Source: Pseudomonas migulae
Lineage (GTDB): Bacteria > Pseudomonadota > Gammaproteobacteria > Pseudomonadales > Pseudomonadaceae
Assembly: GCF_024169315.1 (NCBI RefSeq)
Contig: NZ_JALJWR010000001.1
Coordinates: 5,816,501-5,880,500, forward strand
DNA: 64,000 nucleotides
Reading direction: 5' to 3'
The position numbers and the translations under genes were made by a program. Positions 1 to 7,226 of this stretch are shown here, piece after piece. Every line of letters begins with the position of its first letter. Positions within the stretch are counted from its first letter, which is position 1. The notes under the pieces were generated by a model. That model saw nothing but the letters and a program-made list of their open reading frames with translations, was not told where the DNA came from and did no database searches.

Positions 1-218
1 TCTGGGAGCGCTCCGGTATCGACGCGAGCCAGATCCCGGCTGACATGGTCATGGAGGCAGGGGAGATGGTCGACGCGGCTCTGTCAGGCCTGGACCAGGG
101 CGAGCTGATTACCATTCCTTCGTTACCGGATGCCGCCGACTGGAATGCCTTTGTTGCGGCGCGATACGTGATGGCGCCCAACCTTTCGAAAAGCAAAGCC
201 GCTGCGCGTTACCAATAA
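1..218 (+). CDS. SDR family oxidoreductase, C-terminal part only
   Basis: The window opens inside this gene; the readable frame runs from base 3 to a TAA at 216-218 and gives 71 residues. The stretch includes PADMVMEAGEMVDAAL and ends in a basic tail (LSKSKAAARYQ). This resembles the C-terminus of short-chain dehydrogenases, but the NAD(P)-binding motif and catalytic Tyr/Lys lie upstream of the window, so the family is inferred. It is followed after 32 bp by a FabF-like gene on the same strand, which suggests an operon for fatty-acid or polyketide-type acyl modification. Confidence 0.55.
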   Translation, partial: WERSGIDASQIPADMVMEAGEMVDAALSGLDQGELITIPSLPDAADWNAFVAARYVMAPNLSKSKAAARYQ

Positions 219-250
219 AACGCCAGGAATCGGCATGAGGATATTGCGGT

Positions 251-1525
251 ATGAGTAATCGTCGAGTGGTTGTAACAGGCATGGGGCTGGTGTCGCCGCT
301 GGGTAGTGGTGTCGAGGCGGTCTGGGCGCGGCTGTTGGCCGGACGTTCCGGTTTGCGCAATTTGCCGGACGACGTCGTGGCGGATCTGCCGGCCAGGGTC
401 GGCGGTGCAGTGCCGACGCTGGCGGATGATGCCGAGGCGGGTTTTGACCCTGACCGGGCAACGCCACCCAAAGAACAGAAGAAGATGGACCGTTTCATCA
501 TGTTCGCCATGGAAGCGGCGCGTCAGGCGATCGAGCAAGCCGGTTGGCAGGCTCAAACCGCTGAAGCTCAGGAGCGCACGGCTACTATTATCGGTTCGGG
601 CGTCGGTGGTTTCGGCGCGATTGCCGATGCGGTGCGCACCACGGACAGCCGTGGCCCACGGCGTTTGTCGCCATTTACCATTCCTTCTTTCCTGGTCAAC
701 CTGGCCGCTGGTCATGTGTCGATCCAGCATGGATTCAAAGGTCCACTGGGTGCTCCGGTAACGGCGTGCGCGGCGGGCGTTCAGGCGATTGGCGATGCGG
801 CGCGGCTGATTCGTTGTGGCGAAGCGGATATTGCGGTGTGTGGCGGCGCGGAAGCGTCGATTGATCGCGTCAGCCTCGCTGGATTCGCCGCTGCCCGGGC
901 CTTGTCCAGCGGTTTCAACGACACCCCGGAACGTGCTTCTCGGCCGTTCGACCGTGATCGCGATGGCTTCGTCATGGGCGAGGGTTCAGGACTTCTGGTG
1001 ATCGAATCCCTGGAACATGCTCTGGCTCGTGGCGCGCAACCGCTGGCGGAACTGGTCGGTTACGGCACCAGCGCCGACGCCTATCACCTGACGGCGGGCC
1101 CGGAAGATGGCAGTGGTGCGCGGCGGGCGATGGCGCTGGCGTTGGCTCAGGCGGGTATTTCTGCGGACCAGGTGCAGCACCTCAACGCTCACGCCACCTC
1201 GACACCGGTCGGGGATTTGGGGGAGCTGGCGGCGATCAAGTCGTTGTTCGGCTCAGACAACAAGATCGCGGTCACGTCGACCAAGTCGGCCACCGGGCAT
1301 TTGCTCGGCGCGGCGGGCGGGATCGAGGCGATCTTCACGTTGTTGGCGATCCGTGATCAGATCGTTCCAGCCACCCTCAACTTCGATAATCCGGACCCGG
1401 CAGCGCAAGGTGTGGATATCGTCCACGGCAAGGCGCGTCCGATGGCGATCGAGTACGCGCTGTCCAACGGTTTCGGCTTTGGCGGGGTCAACGCCAGCGT
1501 ATTGTTCAAACGCTGGCAGGGTTAA
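251..1525 (+). CDS. Beta-ketoacyl-ACP synthase II (FabF-like)
   Basis: Condensing enzyme of 424 residues that would elongate acyl-ACP with malonyl-ACP in the cytoplasm. The catalytic triad of the KAS family is visible: nucleophile Cys173 in TACAAG, His314 in NAHATSTPVGD and His350 in TGHLLGAAGG, with the conserved Lys345 in TKSATGH. The length is usual for FabF. The start has a GAGG about 10 bp upstream. It is not next to acpP or fabD, so it is probably an accessory FabF paralogue working with the upstream SDR. Its stop overlaps the convergent TetR stop by 4 bp. The exact physiological substrate cannot be read from the sequence. Confidence 0.9.
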   Translation: MSNRRVVVTGMGLVSPLGSGVEAVWARLLAGRSGLRNLPDDVVADLPARVGGAVPTLADDAEAGFDPDRATPPKEQKKMDRFIMFAMEAARQAIEQAGWQAQTAEAQERTATIIGSGVGGFGAIADAVRTTDSRGPRRLSPFTIPSFLVNLAAGHVSIQHGFKGPLGAPVTACAAGVQAIGDAARLIRCGEADIAVCGGAEASIDRVSLAGFAAARALSSGFNDTPERASRPFDRDRDGFVMGEGSGLLVIESLEHALARGAQPLAELVGYGTSADAYHLTAGPEDGSGARRAMALALAQAGISADQVQHLNAHATSTPVGDLGELAAIKSLFGSDNKIAVTSTKSATGHLLGAAGGIEAIFTLLAIRDQIVPATLNFDNPDPAAQGVDIVHGKARPMAIEYALSNGFGFGGVNASVLFKRWQG

Positions 1526-2079
1526 TCCCGTGGTTCTTTGAGAAATGCGCGTGTGACGTCGAGAATCCGCTGAGCCAGTTCGGGGCTCTCGACACTGCGC
1601 GACAGCAGCAACGCCCCGACCAGCGCGGACATGATGAAGATGCTCTGGTCGGCGGCGTCCTCACCTTCCAAGGTGCCTTGTATCTGTTCGAGCCGGGCGT
1701 TGAGCACCACATCCGAGGTGGGGCTTGGCTGTCCACGCAAGCCGAGCTCCGATGACATGGTCGGCAGCGGGCAACCTTCATCCGGCGAAGTCTGGTGCCA
1801 TTCGGATAAATAGGTGTCGATGAACGACTCCAGTGGACGCTCCTGCGCGAACAGCTCGGCGCAAACAGCGTCGCATTGGTCGCCAGCCGCCTGCAGGGCT
1901 TTTTCTACCAGTTCATCCTTGGATTTGAAATGCGAGTAGAAGCCACCGTGGGTCAAACCCAGCGCTTTCATCAGAGGTTGAAGGCCGGTCGCACCAATAC
2001 CGTCACGGCGAAACCGCGCTGAGGCTTCCTTGATGATGCGTTGATGGGTCTGGGCTTTATGGTCCTGCGAATAGCGCAT
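1522..2079 (-). CDS. TetR/AcrR family transcriptional regulator
   Basis: DNA-binding repressor type with an N-terminal helix-turn-helix (about residues 12-55: IIKEASARFRRDGIGATGL, then LTHGGFYSHFKSKDELV) and a divergent ligand-binding C-terminal half. A longer reading begins at 2097, but that ATG lies on top of the likely ribosome site. A GGAG ends just before the ATG pair at 2082/2079, so the start MRYSQDH at 2079 is preferred (185 residues). It is convergent with the FabF-like gene, and SDR-FabF-TetR clusters suggest it controls that pair or its own promoter. The ligand is unknown. Confidence 0.85.
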   Translation of the reverse strand: MRYSQDHKAQTHQRIIKEASARFRRDGIGATGLQPLMKALGLTHGGFYSHFKSKDELVEKALQAAGDQCDAVCAELFAQERPLESFIDTYLSEWHQTSPDEGCPLPTMSSELGLRGQPSPTSDVVLNARLEQIQGTLEGEDAADQSIFIMSALVGALLLSRSVESPELAQRILDVTRAFLKEPRD

Positions 2080-2255
2080 CATGAATCTCCGCAACAATGC
2101 GCCATCTTAACCAATGAAAATGGGATGGTGACTGTACTTCTACTTCTAAAAAGCATGCAGATGCGTCCAACTCCGTCAGAGTGCATTCAATGAACTGGCA
2201 CGGATAGTGATTACTCATTCGCTGACGATTGTTGAACAATCAAGAGGCGATGAGC

Positions 2256-2909
2256 ATGAGCCGCGGACTGTCCCTGGCCGATCACATCACATTGGAGTTG
2301 CGTACCGACATCATTGGCGGCCGTTTGCTGCCTGGCATGGCGTTGGTGGAAAACGATCTGGTCTCGGCCTACAACGCGTCTCGCAACACGATTCGCGAAG
2401 CCTTGCATCGTTTGGGGCAGGAAGGTCTGACCCGTTATGTGCGCAACAAAGGCGTGATGGTGCGCAGGCTGGGGGCCGAGGATGTGCGTGACCTGTTCAA
2501 TGTGCGTCGCACCCTCGAATTGCAAGCCATCAGCGCGAGTCGGCCGTTGCGCGATTATCAGTCCGACCGGATGCTGGAAGCGCTGGAAGCCACTGAACTG
2601 GCCCGTGAACGCGAGGACTGGCGCGCCGTCGGCACGCACAGTCTGGCGTTTCATCAACACATCGTCGGATTGCTGCGCAGTCCGTTGTTCGATGAGTTCT
2701 TCACCAATGTCGTCGCGCAATTGCGTCTGGTGTTTTGCACCGCTCCCGATGAATCGAGGTTTCAGGCGCCCTGGCTGGCGCGCGACCGGCAGATCCATGA
2801 GCTGCTCGCCGAAGGCGACAAGCGCGCTGCCGGGGATGCCATGAGTCTTTATCTCGACGACTCCGAACAGCACCTGTTGCAAATGCTTGCTCCAAACTCC
2901 CATCACTGA
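2256..2909 (+). CDS. GntR family regulator with FCD domain
   Basis: A winged helix-turn-helix of the FadR subfamily occupies roughly the first 70 residues (ALVENDLVSAYNASRNTIREA, then GLTRYVRNKGVMVRRL). It is followed by an all-helical FCD ligand domain (DVRDLFNVRRTLELQAI to the C-terminus). The frame is open from 2229, but the AGAGG at 2244-2248 best fits the ATG at 2256 (217 residues). The gene ends 15 bp before the DUF1989 gene, so it probably regulates that gene and perhaps the ethanolamine-type permease beyond. FCD regulators usually bind small carboxylates or acyl compounds; the effector here is unknown. Confidence 0.88.
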   Translation: MSRGLSLADHITLELRTDIIGGRLLPGMALVENDLVSAYNASRNTIREALHRLGQEGLTRYVRNKGVMVRRLGAEDVRDLFNVRRTLELQAISASRPLRDYQSDRMLEALEATELAREREDWRAVGTHSLAFHQHIVGLLRSPLFDEFFTNVVAQLRLVFCTAPDESRFQAPWLARDRQIHELLAEGDKRAAGDAMSLYLDDSEQHLLQMLAPNSHH

Positions 2910-2924
2910 TCGAGGATGCGTGCC

Positions 2925-3776
2925 ATGTACAAAGACTATCCGGCGGCTTATCAAGTCAGCAAAGGCTCGGCGTTGCAGGTGGATAAAGCCTTTTACGAAA
3001 GGATCCGTGACAGCAAGGACAGTCGCACGTTGATCGAGCAGTTCGAAGTGCCGATCCGCACCGGTCGCGCTTGGAAAGTCCAGGCCGGGCATGTGTTTCG
3101 CGTGACCACGCCGGTCGGTCCGCAAGTTGGCGATTTCAACGTCTGGAATGCCAATGATCCGCGTGAACGCTTGTGGGCGGCGCGGACCCGGCAATTGCAG
3201 GGCGCCCACGTCAGCACCCATGACCGGCTCTGGTCGAACCTGCCTTTTTTACGGCCGCTGGTGACGATCACCGATGACAGCCTGGCCGGTTACGGGATCG
3301 ACGAACATGGCGGTCGTTTGCATGATTTGCTCGGCACTCGCTGCGATCCCTACGTGAACAAAATGCTCACCGGCGAAGACTTCCATCACCACTGCCACTC
3401 GAACCTGACACGCGCTGTTTTGCCCCATGGTCTGACCGAGTTCGACGTGCATGACGTGCTGAACATTTTCCAGTGCACGGGCCTCAACCACGATGACATG
3501 TACTTCATGAAAGCCTGTCCGGCGCAGAAGGGCGATTACCTGGAGTTCTTTGCCGAGATTGATCTGTTGTGCGCGCTGTCGACCTGCCCGGGCGGCGATC
3601 TGTCGCTGGCCATGTGGGGGCCGGACGCGCAGGACCCGCTCAGCGTGTGTCGCCCGCTGGGAGTGGAGATTTACAGGTTGGAGGATTCGTTGCTGGAAGG
3701 CTGGAGCCAGCCGGAGCGTGCGGCCTACAAAGGGCTGCATGGCTTGCACATCGCCAAGGCGGATTGGGAAAAATAA
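2925..3776 (+). CDS. DUF1989 (urea carboxylase-associated) family protein
   Basis: A 283-residue cytoplasmic protein with the DUF1989 signature: VFRVTTPVGPQVGDFNVWNA near residue 57 and later a Cys/His-rich stretch (GTRCDPYVNKML, HHHCHSNLTRAVL) that could bind metal. DUF1989 proteins occur next to urea carboxylase and in amine catabolism, but their reaction is not established. An ATG at 2916 is in frame, yet the AGGA at 2911-2914 is best spaced for 2925. The neighbours are a GntR regulator just upstream and, convergently, an ethanolamine-type permease. A role in amine or amino-alcohol use is therefore inferred. Confidence 0.8.
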   Translation: MYKDYPAAYQVSKGSALQVDKAFYERIRDSKDSRTLIEQFEVPIRTGRAWKVQAGHVFRVTTPVGPQVGDFNVWNANDPRERLWAARTRQLQGAHVSTHDRLWSNLPFLRPLVTITDDSLAGYGIDEHGGRLHDLLGTRCDPYVNKMLTGEDFHHHCHSNLTRAVLPHGLTEFDVHDVLNIFQCTGLNHDDMYFMKACPAQKGDYLEFFAEIDLLCALSTCPGGDLSLAMWGPDAQDPLSVCRPLGVEIYRLEDSLLEGWSQPERAAYKGLHGLHIAKADWEK

Positions 3777-3787
3777 TCAGCACTACC

Positions 3788-3857
3788 TTGTAGGAGCAAG
3801 GCGTGCCCGCGAAGGCGATCTCAAGGACGCCTTCGCGGGCAAGCCTTGCTCCTACAA
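3788..3857. repeat. REP palindrome (inverted pair)
   Basis: Two inverted arms starting TTGTAGGAGCAAGGC and ending in its complement surround a short centre. It belongs to the Pseudomonas REP family seen at nine other places in this window. It lies between the convergent DUF1989 and DUF2897 genes, where it may help mRNA 3' end stability. Confidence 0.9.
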
Positions 3858-3879
3858 AAAGCGGCTCAGCCGTTTTTTT
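3856..3879. terminator. Rho-independent terminator between convergent genes
   Basis: AAAAA, then a short GC hairpin (CGGC TCA GCCG at 3862-3872), then seven T. The A-run and T-run make it usable in both directions, so it can end the DUF1989 transcript on plus and the DUF2897 transcript on minus, whose stop codon lies at 3878-3880. Confidence 0.7.
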
Positions 3880-4045
3880 AGCGGTCCTGCGCATCCTTGG
3901 CATCCGCTTCCGCGTTGCGTTCAGCGACGCGTCTACGTTGCTCTTCGGTCAGTTCGACTTTGTTGGCGGTGTCGCGCAACATCATCAAACCACCCACGAT
4001 CGAGCCGATTGCAACGACCAGAATCAACCAGGCATACCAGGGCAT
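3878..4045 (-). CDS. DUF2897 family small membrane protein
   Basis: A 55-residue protein: MPWYAWLILVVAIGSIVGGL forms one transmembrane helix at the N-terminus, followed by a charged helix rich in Glu, Arg and Asp (VELTEEQRRRVAERNAEAD). The size and layout fit DUF2897. An upstream in-frame start at 4120 exists, but an AGGAG sits 8 bp before the ATG at 4045. The function is unknown; it is expected in the inner membrane with the charged tail probably in the cytoplasm. Confidence 0.75.
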   Translation of the reverse strand: MPWYAWLILVVAIGSIVGGLMMLRDTANKVELTEEQRRRVAERNAEADAKDAQDR

Positions 4046-4172
4046 AGGGGGCTCTCCTTGAGGGCAGGCCGGCTGACGGGTTTCGCCAACCGATCGTGCA
4101 TACCACTTTGAGCGATTCAATTTCGCAGTGGTTCCATTCTATGCCTGATATGACAGCGCCACGTGCGCTGAT

Positions 4173-5537
4173 TTACAACCCGGTCAACATCGCGTCCGCC
4201 GGTGCATCCGCACGCAATTGCGCAGTCAGCGTGAAGTACACGAAGCCCGCCGCCATGAAGCCGAGGAAGATCAAGCCGATCAGCGTGTTGAACCAGGCCA
4301 TCGCCACCAGGCACACCACCGCCAGCGCCAGTGCAATGGCCGGCACCAACGGGTAGCAGGGGGCGCGGAAAGTGCGCTCCAGGTTCGGTTCGGTTTTACG
4401 CAGTTTGAACAGGCTGAGCATGCTCATGATGTACATCACGATCGCGCCGAACACCGCCATGGTGATCATCGCCGCCGTCAGCGTCATGCCGCCCAGATTG
4501 ATCAAACCGTCGCTGTAAATCGCCGCGATACCGATCACGCCACCGGCGATGATTGCCCGGTGCGGCGTCTGGAAACGCGAGAGTTTTGCCAGCGAAGCCG
4601 GCAGGTAACCGGCACGGGCGAGGGCGAAGAACTGCCGCGAGTAGCCGAGGATGATGCCGTGGAAACTCGCCACCAGACCAAACAGGCCGATCCACACCAG
4701 CATGTGCAACCAGCCGGAGCTTTCGCCGACCACGGTTTTCATCGCTTGCGGAAGCGGGTCGTTGATGTTCGACAGGGTGCGCCAGTCGCCGACGCCGCCG
4801 GCAAAGAACATCACGCCCATGGCCAATAGCACCAGGGTCAGAATGCCGCTGATGTACGCCTTCGGAATCGTGCGTTTCGGGTCCTTGGCTTCTTCGGCGG
4901 CCATGGCCGCACCTTCGATGGCGAGGAAGAACCAGATCGCGAAAGGAATCGCCGCGAACATCCCGGCAATCGCCGGTGCACCGAACACATCGGAACCGGC
5001 CCAGCCATTCAGCGCAAAGTTGCTGAAGCTGAACGCCGGCGCCACCACGCCCATGAACACCAGCAATTCGGCCACCGCGAGTACGCAGACCACCAGCTCG
5101 AACGTCGCTGCCAGTTTCACGCCGAGGATGTTCAGGCCCATGAACACAATGTAGGCGCCGACGGCTGCGTGCTTCGGATCAAGTGCCGGGAATTGCACGT
5201 TCAGATACGCGCCAATGGCCAGGGCAATGGCCGGTGGGGCGAAGACGAATTCGATCAGCGTTGCCAGCCCGGCGATCAATCCGCCTTTCTCGCCAAAGGC
5301 GCGGCGGCTGTAGGCGAAGGGACCGCCTGCGTGGGGAATGGCGGTGGTCAGCTCGGTGAAACTGAAGATGAAGCAGGTGTACATGGTGGCGACCATGAAG
5401 GAAGTCACCAGAAAGCCAAGTGTCCCGGCCACGCCCCAGCCGTAACTCCAGCCGAAATACTCACCGGAAATCACCAGCCCGACCGCAATGCCCCACAGGT
5501 GCAGCGTGCCCAGCGTGGGTTTGAGTTGTGTGTTCAT
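4173..5537 (-). CDS. Ethanolamine permease-type APC transporter
   Basis: An inner-membrane amino acid/polyamine/organocation permease of 454 residues with about 12 hydrophobic segments. The N-terminal GIAVGLVISGEYFGWSYGW and TAIPHAGGPFAYSRRAFG are typical of the ethanolamine permease branch (Eat) of the APC family. The start at 5537 has AGGGAG 6 bp upstream; a longer frame to 5666 adds only a Ser/Thr-rich stretch with no ribosome site. A sigma-54-like promoter lies about 45 bp upstream (5582-5596). No eutBC genes are visible here, so ethanolamine as substrate rests on family resemblance only. The neighbouring DUF1989 gene suggests amine uptake and use. Confidence 0.82.
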   Translation of the reverse strand: MNTQLKPTLGTLHLWGIAVGLVISGEYFGWSYGWGVAGTLGFLVTSFMVATMYTCFIFSFTELTTAIPHAGGPFAYSRRAFGEKGGLIAGLATLIEFVFAPPAIALAIGAYLNVQFPALDPKHAAVGAYIVFMGLNILGVKLAATFELVVCVLAVAELLVFMGVVAPAFSFSNFALNGWAGSDVFGAPAIAGMFAAIPFAIWFFLAIEGAAMAAEEAKDPKRTIPKAYISGILTLVLLAMGVMFFAGGVGDWRTLSNINDPLPQAMKTVVGESSGWLHMLVWIGLFGLVASFHGIILGYSRQFFALARAGYLPASLAKLSRFQTPHRAIIAGGVIGIAAIYSDGLINLGGMTLTAAMITMAVFGAIVMYIMSMLSLFKLRKTEPNLERTFRAPCYPLVPAIALALAVVCLVAMAWFNTLIGLIFLGFMAAGFVYFTLTAQLRADAPADAMLTGL

Positions 5538-5581
5538 CGTTTGCTCCCTGAACGGTTTGGAAAGCTCGGGGGAGGGCGTGT

Positions 5582-5596
5582 GCAGTGGGCGTGCCA
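5582..5596 (-). promoter_or_regulatory. Candidate sigma-54 promoter of the permease
   Basis: On the minus strand TGGCACG is followed by four bases and CTGC, one mismatch from the consensus TGGCACG-N4-TTGC. It stands about 45 bp before the permease start, a normal distance. RpoN control of amine uptake would be sensible but is inferred. Confidence 0.45.
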
Positions 5597-5702
5597 GTGT
5601 TGTGATGGCAGTCGTAAAGCGTAAAAAGGTGTCGTATCGGGGATGTTCGGCGCTGGATGCATGCATTTTTATGCGTCAGTTGGGGGCGTTGTTGCCTGTA
5701 AT

Positions 5703-5726
5703 GCCGCCTTCGCGAGCAAGCCCGCT
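5703..5726. repeat. Left half of a REP palindrome split by the IS element
   Basis: The bases run CCGCCTTCGCGAGCAAGCCC then GCT, the usual left part of a REP arm. They stop abruptly where the insertion sequence begins. The missing continuation CCCACATTTGATC is found at 6894 onward, and the intact form of the same junction is seen at 11752-11780. Confidence 0.9.
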
Positions 5727-5925
5727 TGTATGTTTAGACTTGAAGGGGTGGGCGGGACTAAAGCCTAGCTTCTGACTCTGACCAGTACAGACCGTGGGAG
5801 ACTTCGTCCCGCCCCTTCACCTAATGCGCCGATAAGGAATGCATCGGCCTAGACCGACGATAGAAACAAGCCAGCGCAACGGTGAACCCCGACAAGTCTT
5901 TAAACCCTAGCTCGGAGGGCGTGCC
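5727..5925 (+). ncRNA. Putative bridge RNA region of the IS110 element
   Basis: No gene is present here, but structured RNA is predicted. A GC-rich stem pairs about 5743-5758 with 5806-5820 and encloses an internal loop. In that loop GTGGGAG (5794-5800) is the exact complement of CTCCCAC in the REP target, and AAGCCTAGCT (5761-5770) resembles the left target AAGCCCGCT. A second structured part (5828-5899) holds ATAGAA (5860-5865), identical to the element's right end, and ACAAG (5892-5896), complementary to CTTGT at its left junction. This is what a target loop and donor loop of an IS110 bridge RNA should look like; transcription is not shown. Confidence 0.6.
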
Positions 5926-6888
5926 ATGACAATTCATGTTTCGCAGGTGGTCGTGGGTGTGGATGTCGCGAAGGACGAGATCGTTGTTTATCGATCCGAT
6001 CTGGAGCAAGTCTTGATTGTTTCGAACGAGCGATCGACCCTTAAGAAGTGGCTCAAGGCGCTGCCCGCAAACAGCGCCATTGCCCTCGAAGCCACCAACA
6101 CCTATCACCTCGATACGACAGAGATGGCCCATGAAATGGGTCATGACGTTTACGTTATCGATGGCAGCCGTCTTAATCGATACCGCGAAGGGATAGGTAT
6201 TCGGGCTAAAACAGATGCCCTGGATGCAGCGTTGCTGGCTCGTTACTTGAGTAAAGAGTCCGACAAGTTGAGGATTTGGAGTCCGCCTCCAAAGGCCTAC
6301 ACACAACTCAAAAGCTTGCTGCGTCGTCGGGCCGAGCTTGTTCGGCATCGTGTGGCCATCAAACAAAGCTGGAAGGACGAACCGTTGCTCGAAGAGGCAT
6401 TGGCCGACTATCTGGCATGCCTTGAGCAGATTGAAAAAAACATACAGAAAGTGCTGAAGAGCATTGTCAGCGAAGCTGACATGGACGCGCAGGTAAAACG
6501 CTGCCAAGCGGTTGAGGGTGTAGGCGTCCTGACGGCTACAGCTGCAGTCACCGCCTTTATGCGTGGAGATTTTTCCGACAGCGATGGCTACATCGCCTTT
6601 CTAGGAATGGATCCGCGAGTCAGACAATCGGGAAAGAAGGATCAGAAACGATACTTATCCAAACGAGGCGATTCGGAGTTCCGGCGCTTATTTCATAACA
6701 GCGCCATGGCCGCGAGTCGCTCTCCAGCCTGGAAACCTTACTATCAAAGCTATCTGGCAAGAGGCATGAAGGGCACTCAAGCCTTGGTAATACTTGCCCG
6801 TAAGCTGGCCAGAGTACTGTTTGCCTTGATGAAAAATCAAAGCGAGTACAAGCCAAGTTCTATGTTTGGGGGTTGCCCCCAAACATAG
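5926..6888 (+). CDS. IS110-family transposase (DEDD recombinase)
   Basis: 320 residues. The N-terminal RuvC-like DEDD domain shows GVDVAKDEIVV (first Asp), IALEATN (Glu) and KTDALDAALLARYL (paired Asp). A helical linker follows, then the C-terminal Tnp domain (VEGVGVLTATA, then YIAFLGMDPRVRQSGKK and SEFRRLFHNSAMAASRS), which in this family carries the nucleophilic serine. It would act with the RNA of the left end to join element and REP target. The frame is intact, so the element may be active. The last codons lie inside a perfect 15-bp hairpin at 6858-6890. Confidence 0.93.
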   Translation: MTIHVSQVVVGVDVAKDEIVVYRSDLEQVLIVSNERSTLKKWLKALPANSAIALEATNTYHLDTTEMAHEMGHDVYVIDGSRLNRYREGIGIRAKTDALDAALLARYLSKESDKLRIWSPPPKAYTQLKSLLRRRAELVRHRVAIKQSWKDEPLLEEALADYLACLEQIEKNIQKVLKSIVSEADMDAQVKRCQAVEGVGVLTATAAVTAFMRGDFSDSDGYIAFLGMDPRVRQSGKKDQKRYLSKRGDSEFRRLFHNSAMAASRSPAWKPYYQSYLARGMKGTQALVILARKLARVLFALMKNQSEYKPSSMFGGCPQT

Positions 6889-6890
6889 AA
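6858..6890. repeat. Perfect hairpin at the right end of the IS
   Basis: TTCTATGTTTGGGGG, loop TTG, then the exact complement. It covers the transposase stop codon and reaches to within 3 bp of the right junction. It could terminate transcription or be a subterminal recognition structure. The left end begins TGTATGTTTAG, which resembles one arm. Confidence 0.75.
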
Positions 6891-6893
6891 TCT

Positions 6894-6971
6894 CCCACAT
6901 TTGATCTTCAGCGAACACAGAACTTGTGTTCGAGGCCGATCGAATGTGGGAGCGGGCTTGCTCGCGAAGAG
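6894..6971. repeat. Right half of the split REP plus its inverted partner
   Basis: CCCACATTTGATCTTCAGCG continues the REP arm broken at 5726. After a spacer it is followed by the inverted partner GAATGTGGGAGCGGGCTTGC TCGCGAAG, ending near 6971. Confidence 0.85.
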
Positions 6972-7128
6972 GCCGAACAAACGCCGCAAACTTGGCTGTA
7001 ACAAAGCCATAAACCCACTCTTTACGCCTTCTTTATGCTCCGCCACACCCCTCGACCTCGCTCCTTTACAGCCTTCCTCCCGACAATGACTCCACACGCG
7101 GCAATACGCCGTAACACGGAGAACTTCC

Positions 7129-7218
7129 ATGAGCGTTCTGGACGGGGTGTCACTGCTGTTGGCAGTGGGGCTGTTCATTTATCTGTTGGTTGCGCTGTTG
7201 CGCGCGGACCGGAACTAG
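7129..7218 (+). CDS. kdpF: KdpF, small subunit of the potassium ATPase
   Basis: A 29-residue hydrophobic peptide (MSVLDGVSLLLAVGLFIYLL, then VALLRADRN) with one transmembrane helix, matching KdpF, which stabilises the KdpFABC complex. GGAG stands 7 bp before the ATG. It ends 8 bp before kdpA and its 3' end carries the kdpA ribosome site. It is the first gene of the kdp operon. Confidence 0.88.
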   Translation: MSVLDGVSLLLAVGLFIYLLVALLRADRN

Positions 7219-7226
7219 GAGCGGCT

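Larger units (their letters stand above)
5727..6893 (+). mobile_element. IS110-family insertion sequence inside a REP
   Basis: The element is about 1167 bp: 199 bp of non-coding left end, the transposase gene, and only 5 bp after its stop. Flanks read GCAAGCCCG-CT at the left and CT-CCCACATTTG at the right, so a CT dinucleotide is present at both junctions, and removing the element restores a normal REP arm. There are no classic terminal inverted repeats, as usual for IS110. A long left non-coding end with almost none at the right fits the IS110 rather than the IS1111 group. REP occupancy by IS110 elements is known in Pseudomonas (ISPpu10). Confidence 0.9.
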
